This document shows positions 57,290 to 64,000 of a stretch of DNA of 64,000 nt, piece by piece. Where the stretch lies: positions 154,793,310-154,857,309 of the forward strand of contig NC_134837.1 in NCBI RefSeq assembly GCF_004210375.1, in the 5' to 3' direction. Under the pieces are notes generated by a model. It had not been told where the DNA came from. It made no database searches and worked only from the letters and a program-made list of their open reading frames with translations. The translations under genes and the position numbers were made by a program. The first letter of the stretch is position 1; the number at the start of each line of letters is the position of its first letter. The DNA is from Tachypleus tridentatus (Eukaryota; Arthropoda; Merostomata; Xiphosura; Limulidae).

Positions 57290-58585
57290 AGGTAAGGAGG
57301 TATACAGTGAAGGATCAGAAATAGACAGGATAACTGTGTGTTGAGCAGTTGAAGTGAACTCAATTGGTCACTTTTGCAAACATGTCCCAAAGTTTCTAAA
57401 TATAGATAATACAAGTGAGAATAACTATAAGTTAGAATAAAAATATAAATAACGTAAGTGTGTTAAAGAGATTTTAGTTTTCTATGTTTGATGTTCCATG
57501 TTTGTATAGAAAGTGTTCTGCTGAGAGCCACTCAACAATAACATACTGTTACGTCACATGTTGATAAGCGAATGATAGTGTTATTAATTCATAACAAGCT
57601 AGTGTAGAATCTCCTGTTTGTTGTCAACATTATTCATACCTGTTCTACTGTTATTTAAATAGTTAATGTGAACTTACCTTCATCCGTAGCTTTTCACAAT
57701 CAACACGAGAAGTGACCGTCATACACAGGAAACAGATGAACGGATGGACAGACACTACGGTTCACAATGTAAAACAAGTAGTACATAATGTCCAGTTACA
57801 TTCAAATATTGTCTGCATCTACTTTCAAAGTCGGTCTTCTTTGTTGCTGTGTATATCCATTCTGTAATATCATACATGAGTAAAATAAAAAGATTGTTGT
57901 TAGTAAACCACTAAGAAAATTGTACAAAAAACAAGACATGAGTAATTGGTATGTGTAGAAATTATAATTAGTTAACAAATACAATCATAGCATTTGGGAT
58001 TAGGAGTTAGAAATCAATAGGTAGATTGTCTACTGGAGAAACTCGTCAGAGTTCACATGTAAACAAACATGAAAGTCTAGACTGGTGTTAATTCTTCTTT
58101 GTTGAACTATCAAGTAATCGATTAAATAAAACTTTCCACATCACAGAAATTTATTATTGGTAAATACTAAATGTAAATAAATAACGTAGTGTTTGAAAAC
58201 TCGTATAATCTGATAAGGTTAACTTCATAGATAAAAACAAAAATTGACTGATATGCGTTTGCGCAATACAAAACAATCTCGATAATTGTATATATTTTGG
58301 GCTCCTTTGAAAAGAGGAGTTATACAACTAACTAACAGTTCTCTTGTAACTTTCCATTATTCAAGGATTGATAAAAAGTAGTAGTAAATAGCTCAATCTT
58401 TCCAGTGTTTGATTTCTTTCAAACCCTTTGGAAATATGTATCTGACCAATGCGCTTCTAGTTCTTTAAACATTCCAATTATTTTTATTAACTAGCTCAGA
58501 ATCAATGCAGTCAACTTGATATATCTCATTTACATTTATCAACTGTTCAAGTTGCAAAATAATGTTTAAATCTTCATAAGTCACA
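57290..58585. other. Unique spacer between arrays, no gene seen
   Basis: AT-rich. Minus-strand frames at 57802-57984 and 58465-58686 lack recognisable domains; the second enters the start of the next array. Confidence 0.45.
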
Positions 58586-58587
58586 AG

Positions 58588-61500
58588 GAAGGGCACTTTC
58601 TTCCAGTTTTCGTATCCGGAATGTAGGGCTTTTTGTTTTAGGCATTTCTCACTCAGAGTGGACACTTCCTTCCAATTTCTTCTCATCCAGTGTCTAGGGT
58701 TCTTTCTAGTAGTTATTTTTCACTCAGTGTGTAGGACACTACATTCCAGTATCTTCTCATACAGTGTTTAAATTTCTTTCTTGTAGTATTTTCTCACTCA
58801 GAGTGTATAGCACTTCCTTCCAGTTTCTTCTCATCTAGTGTGTAGTGCTCTTTCATCTAGTCATTTCTCACTCAGAGGGTAGGGCACTTCATTCCAGTTT
58901 CTTCTCAACCAATGTGTAGAGTTTTTTCTTGCGATCATTTGACACTCAGAGTGTAGGACTCTTCGTTCCAGTTTATTATCATCCAGTGTGTAGCACCCAT
59001 TCTTGTTGTCATTTTTCACTCAGAGTGTACGGCACTTCCTTCCAGTTCCTTCTCATCCAGTGTGTAGTGCTCTTTCTTTACTCATTTCTCACTCAAAGGG
59101 TAGGGCACTTCCATTTAGTTTCTTCTATTCTAGTGTGTATAGCTCTTTATTCTAGGCGTTTCTCACCCGGAGTGTTGGACATTTCCTTTCATTATTTTCT
59201 CATCCAGTGTGTAGGGCTCTTTATTCTAGCTATTTCTCACTTGGAGATTAGGACAGTTACTTTTCGGATTCATTTTTGTAGTTATTTCTCACTCAGACAA
59301 TAGGGCACTTCATTGCAGTTTCTTTTCTTCCTGTGTGTAGGGCTCTTTCTTATAGGCGTTTCTCACCCGAAGTGAAGGACAGTTCATTCCAGTTTCTTCT
59401 CATCCAGTGGGTAGGGTTCTATCTTGTAGTCATTTCTCACTCAGAGTGTTGGACTGTTCATTTCAGTATCTTCTCATCGAGTGTGTAGGAATCTTTCTTG
59501 TAGTCATTTCTCACTACGAGTATAGAGCACTTCCTTCCAGTTTCTTCTCATCCAGGGTGTAGATTTCTTTATTCTAGGCATTTCTCACTGAGAGTGTAGA
59601 AAACGTCCTTCCAGTTTCTTCTTATCCAGTGTGTAGGGCACTTTATTCTAGGCATTTCTCACTCAGAGTGTAGGACACTTCCTTCCAGTTTCTTCTCATC
59701 CAGTGTGTAGGGCTCTTTATTCTTGGCATTTCTTATTTAGAGTTTAGAGCACTTCTCTTATAGTTTCATCTCAGCCGGTGTGTAGGGTTCTTTCTTGTAG
59801 TGATTTCTCACTCAGAGTGTAGGACAGTTCCTTCCAATTTCTCCTCATCCAGTGTGAAGTGCTTTTTCTTGTAGTCATTTCTCACTCAGAGTGTAGGGCA
59901 CTTTTTCCAGTTTCTTCTCTTCCAATGTTTAGGGCTCTTTATCCTAGGCGTTTCTCATCGAAGTGTAGGACTGTTATTTCCAGTTTCTTGTCATCCAATG
60001 TGTAGGGTTCTTTCTTGTAGTTATTTCTCACTCGGATATTAGAACAGTTCCTTCCAGTTTCTTCTTATCCAATGTGTAGGGTTCTTTATTTTAGGGATTT
60101 CTCACTCAGAGAGTAGAAAACATCTTTCCAGTTTTTTCTCTTCCAGTGTGTAGGGCACTTTATTCTAGGAATTTCTCACTCAGAGTGTAAAACACTTCCT
60201 AACAGTTTCTTCTCATCCAGTGTGTAGGGTTCTTCTTTGTAGTCATTTCTCACTCAGTATGTAGGGCACTTCCTTCCAATTTCTTCTCATCTAGTGTGTA
60301 GGGTTCTCAATTGTAGTTACTATTCACTCAGAGTGTAGGACATTTCCTTCGAGTTTCTTCTCATCAGGAGTGTAGGGCTCTTTATTCTAGGCATTTCTCA
60401 CCCAGAGTGTAGGACACTTCCAGTTTCTTCTCATCCAGTGTGTAGGGCTCTTTATTCTTGGCATATCTTAATCAGAATTTAGGGCAATTCCTTCCAGTTT
60501 CTTCTCATCCAGTATGTAGGGTTCTTTCTTGTAATTATTTCTCACTTAGTGTGTAAGAACGTTCCTTCCAGTTTCTTCTCATCCAGTGTGTAGGGTTCGT
60601 TCTTGTAGTTATTTCTCACTCAGATTGTAGGGCACTTCCTTCCAGTTTCTTCTCATCCAGTGTGTAGGGTTCGTTCTTGTAGTTATTTCTCACTCAGATT
60701 GTAGGGCACATCCTTCCAGTTTCTTCTCATCCAGTGTGTAGTGCTCTTTCATCTAGTCACTTCTCACTCAGAGGGTAGGGAACTTCATTCCAGTTTCTTC
60801 TCAACCAATGTGTAGAGTTTTTTCTTGCGATCATTTGTCACTCAGAGTGTAGAACTCTTCGTTCCAGTTTATTATCATCCAGTATGTAGGGTTCTTTCTT
60901 GTAGTCATTTCTCACTCAGAATGTAGGGCACTTCCTTATAGTTTCTTCTCATCTAGCGTGTAGGGGTCTATCTGGTAGTCATTTGTCACTCAGGGTGTAG
61001 CACAGTTCCTTCCAGTTTCTTCTAATCCAGTGTGTAGGGATCGTTCTTGTAGTTACTTGTCACTCAGAGTGTAGGGCACTTCCTTCCAGTTTCTTCTCAT
61101 CCAGTGTGTAGTGCTCATTCTTGTTGTCATTTTTCACTCAGAGTGTACAGCACTTCCTTCCAGTTCCTTCTCATCCAGTGTGTAGTGTTCTTTCTTTAGC
61201 CATTTCTCACTCAAAGGGTAGGGCACTTCCATTTAGTTTCTTCTATTCTAGTGTGTATGGCTCTTTATTCTAGGCGTTTCTCACCCGAAGTGAAGGACAG
61301 TTCATTCCAGTTTCTTCTCATCCAGTGTGTAGGGTTCTATCTTGTAGTCATTTCTCACTCAGAGTTTTGGACTGTTCATTTCAGTATCTTCTCATCCAGT
61401 GTGTAGGAATCTTTCTTTTAGTCATTTCTCACTACGAGTGAAGAGCACTTCCTTCCAGTTTTTTCTCATCCAGAGTGTAGATTTCTTTATTCTAGGCATT

Positions 61501-64000
61501 TTTCACTCAGAGTTTAGAAAACGTCCTTCCAGGTTCTTCTTATCCAGTGTGTAGGGCACTTTATTCTAGGCATTTCTCACTCAGAGTGTAGGACACTTCC
61601 TTCCAGTTTCTTCTCATCCAGTGTGTAGGGCTCTTTATTCTTGGCATTTCTTATTTAGAGTTTAGAGCACTTCTCTTATAGTTTCATCTCAGCCGATGTG
61701 TAGGGTTCTTTCTTGTAGTCATTTCTCACTCGGATTGAAGGACAGTTCCTTCCAGTTTCTTCTCATACAGAGTGTAGGGCTCTTTATTCTAACCATTTCT
61801 CACTCAAAGTGTAGTAAACGAGCTTCAAGTTTCTTCTCATCTAGTGTGTAGGGTTTTATCATGTAGTAATTTCTCACTCAGAGTGTAAGACTGTTCCTTC
61901 AATTTTTTTCTCACCCAATGTTTAGGGCTGTTTATTCTAGGTATATCTCACTCGGAGATTAGGACAGTTCCTTCCAGTTTCTTCTTATCCAATGTGTAGG
62001 GTTCTTTATTTTAGGGATTTCTCACTCAGAGTGTAGAAAACATCTTTCCAGTTTTTTCTCTTCCAGTGTGTAGGGCACTTTATTCTAGGCATTTATCACT
62101 CAGAGTGTAAAACACTTCCTAACAGTTTCTTCTCATCCAGTGTGTAGGGTTCTTCTTTGTATACATTTCTCGCTTATTGTGTAGGGCACTTCCTTCCAAT
62201 TTCTTCTCACCTAGTGTGTAGGGTTCTCACTTGTAGTTATTACTCACTCAGAGTGTAGGACATTTCCTTCGAGTTTCTTCTCATCCGGAGTGTAGGGCTC
62301 TTTTTTGTAGTCATTTCTCACTCAGAGTGTAGGACACTTCCTTCCAGTTTCTTTTCATTCAGTATGTAGGGTTATTTGTAGTCAGTTCTCACTCAGAGTG
62401 TAGGACACTTCCTTCCAGTTTCTTTTCATTCAGTATGTAGGGTTCTTCTTTGTAGTTATTTCTCACTCAGTGTGTAGGACACTTCCTTCCAGTATCTTCT
62501 CATCCAGTGTGTAGGGTTCTTTTTTGTAGTAATTTCTCACTCGGATTGAAGGACAGTTCCTTCCAGTTTCTTCTCATACAGAGTGTATGGCTCTTTATTC
62601 TAACCGTTTCTCACTCAAAGTGTAGGAAACGAGCTTCAAGTTTCTTCTCACCTAGTGTGTAGGGTTTTATCATGTAGTCATTTCTCACTCAGAGTGTAGG
62701 ACTGTTCCTTCCATTTTTTTCTCATCTAGTGTGTAGAATTCTTTCTAGTAGTCATTTCTCACTCCGAGTGTAGAGCACATCCTTCCAGTTTATTCTCATC
62801 CAGAGTGTAGGTTTCTTTATTCTAGGCATTTCTCACTGAGAGTGGACACTTCCTTCCAATTTCTTCTCATCCAGTGTCTAGGGTTCTTTCTAGTAGTTAT
62901 TTCTCACTCAGAGTGTAGGACTGTTCCTTCCATTTTTTTCTCATCTAGTGTGTAGAATTCTTTCTCGTAGTCATTTCTCACTCCGAGTGTAGAGCACATC
63001 CTTCCAGTTTCTTCTCATCCAGAGTGTAGATTTCTTTATTCTAGGCATTTCTCACTCAGAGTGTAGAAAACGTCCTTACAGTTTCTTCTTATCCAGTGTG
63101 TGGGGCACTTTATTCTAAGCATTTCTCACTCAGAGTGTAGGACACTTCCTTCCAGTTTCTTTTCATTCAGTATGTAGGGTTCTTTGTAGTCATTTCTCAC
63201 TCAGAGTGTAGGGCACTTCCTTCCAGTTTCTTTTCATTCAGTATGTAGGGTTCTTCTTTGTAGTCATTTCTCACTCAGAGTGTAGGACTGTTCCTTCCAT
63301 TTTTTTCTCATCCAGTGTGTAAGGTTCTTTCTAGTAGTCATTTCTCACTCCCAGTGTAGAGCACATCCTTCCAGTTTATTCTCATCCAGAGTGTAGGTTT
63401 CTTTATTCTAGGCATTTCTCACTCAGAGTGGACACTTCCTTCCAATTTCTTCTCATCCAGTGTCTAGGGTTCTTTCTAGTAGTTATTTTTCACTCAGTGT
63501 GTAGGACACTACATTCCAGTATCTTCTCATACAGTGTTTAAATTTCTTTCTTGTAGTATTTTCTCACTCAGAGTGTATAGCACTTCCTTCCAGTTTCTTC
63601 TCAACCAATGTGTAGAGTTTTTTCTTGCGATCATTTGACACTCAGAGTGTAGGACTCTTCGTTCCAGTTTATTATCATCCAGTGTGTAGCACCCATTCTT
63701 GTTGTCATTTTTCACTCAGAGTGTACGGCACTTCCTTCTAGTTCCTTCTCATCCAGTGTATAGTGCTCTTTCTTTACTCATTTCTCACTCAAAGGGTAGG
63801 GCACTTCCATTTAGTTTCTTCTATTCTAGTGTGTATAGCTCTTTATTCTAGGCGTTTCTCACCCGGAGTGTTGGACATTTCCTTTCATTTTTTTCTCATC
63901 CAGTGTGTAGGGCTCTTTATTCTAGCTATTTCTCACTCGGAGATTAGGACAGTTACTTTTCGGATTCATTTTTGTAGTTATTTCTCACTCAGACAATAGG
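58588..64000. repeat. 74-bp minisatellite, about 73 units, running off the window
   Basis: The unit CTTCCAGTTTCTTCTCATCC-AGTGTGTAGGGTTCTTTCTTGTAGTCATTTCTCACTCAGAGTGTAGGGCA recurs at 74 bp (for example 59611 to 59685). Subtypes differ in the middle (TTCTTGTAGTCATTT against TTATTCTAGGCATTT). The block at about 58689-59303 is repeated from about 63459 to the window end, and parts of it also near 61183, so higher-order duplication is present. Open frames in it are incidental. Confidence 0.97.

Noticed and set aside
58929-64000. Open frames in the 74-bp array (for example 58929-59303 and 63763-63999)
   Set aside because: By-products of a tandem repeat; the two are similar only because the array block is duplicated.

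Overview
This is a eukaryotic, AT-rich, repeat-dominated stretch of animal genome. It carries no intact multi-exon gene or operon-like structure. At least three families of tRNA-derived SINEs are scattered through it: one of about 250-280 bp ending in a (GTTT)n/(AAAC)n tail, and two of about 115-125 bp. With Tc1, hAT, Penelope-like, CR1-like and Ty3-like remnants this fits an arthropod. From memory I associate these SINE heads with chelicerates, horseshoe crabs in particular, but I could not check that, so treat the organism as an inference.

Layout. 1-9.2 kb is AT-rich, with an old LINE-like block (about 2.2-5.7 kb) and a broken exon of a ZC3H15/DFRP1-like CCCH zinc-finger gene (6112-6297). 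9.2-16.4 kb holds Penelope-like terminal fragments, a 56-bp minisatellite, SINEs, a mixed 37/47-bp minisatellite of 23 units and a small triplicate repeat. 16.9-21.3 kb is a nested insertion: a decayed Penelope-like reverse transcriptase interrupted by a hAT element (17525-20460, exact 8-bp target duplication) and by a SINE (20504-20753, exact 11-bp duplication). A decayed CR1-like LINE follows (SGNH esterase plus endonuclease, 21.3-22.6 kb). A DNA transposon of a family I cannot name, with matching ends and subterminal inverted repeats, occupies 24687-26678.

26.7-46.4 kb is a SINE-rich region with a candidate terminal exon (30505-31032), a 60-bp-arm inverted repeat beside a SINE (31311-31440), a decayed Ty3-like protease/integrase (31.9-33.3 kb), a second Penelope-type RT (about 35.6-36.3 kb, minus), a nearly complete but broken Tc1 element (37479-38811), a possible Tudor-like coding remnant (about 40.0-40.7 kb), a threefold 66-bp repeat (41386-41591) and an open exon closely resembling the start of a p21-activated kinase (PAK) catalytic domain with good splice sites (44622-44725).

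46.4-64 kb is almost entirely tandem repeat: a roughly 10.6-kb array of a 34-bp unit with about 2.68-kb higher-order duplications, a short 43+43-bp dimeric array, about 1.3 kb of unique sequence, and a 74-bp array that runs off the window end. Long reading frames in these arrays are a by-product of stop-poor repeat units and are not called as genes. Nothing shows genes working together; the likely host-gene pieces are single exons whose neighbours lie outside the window or are lost.
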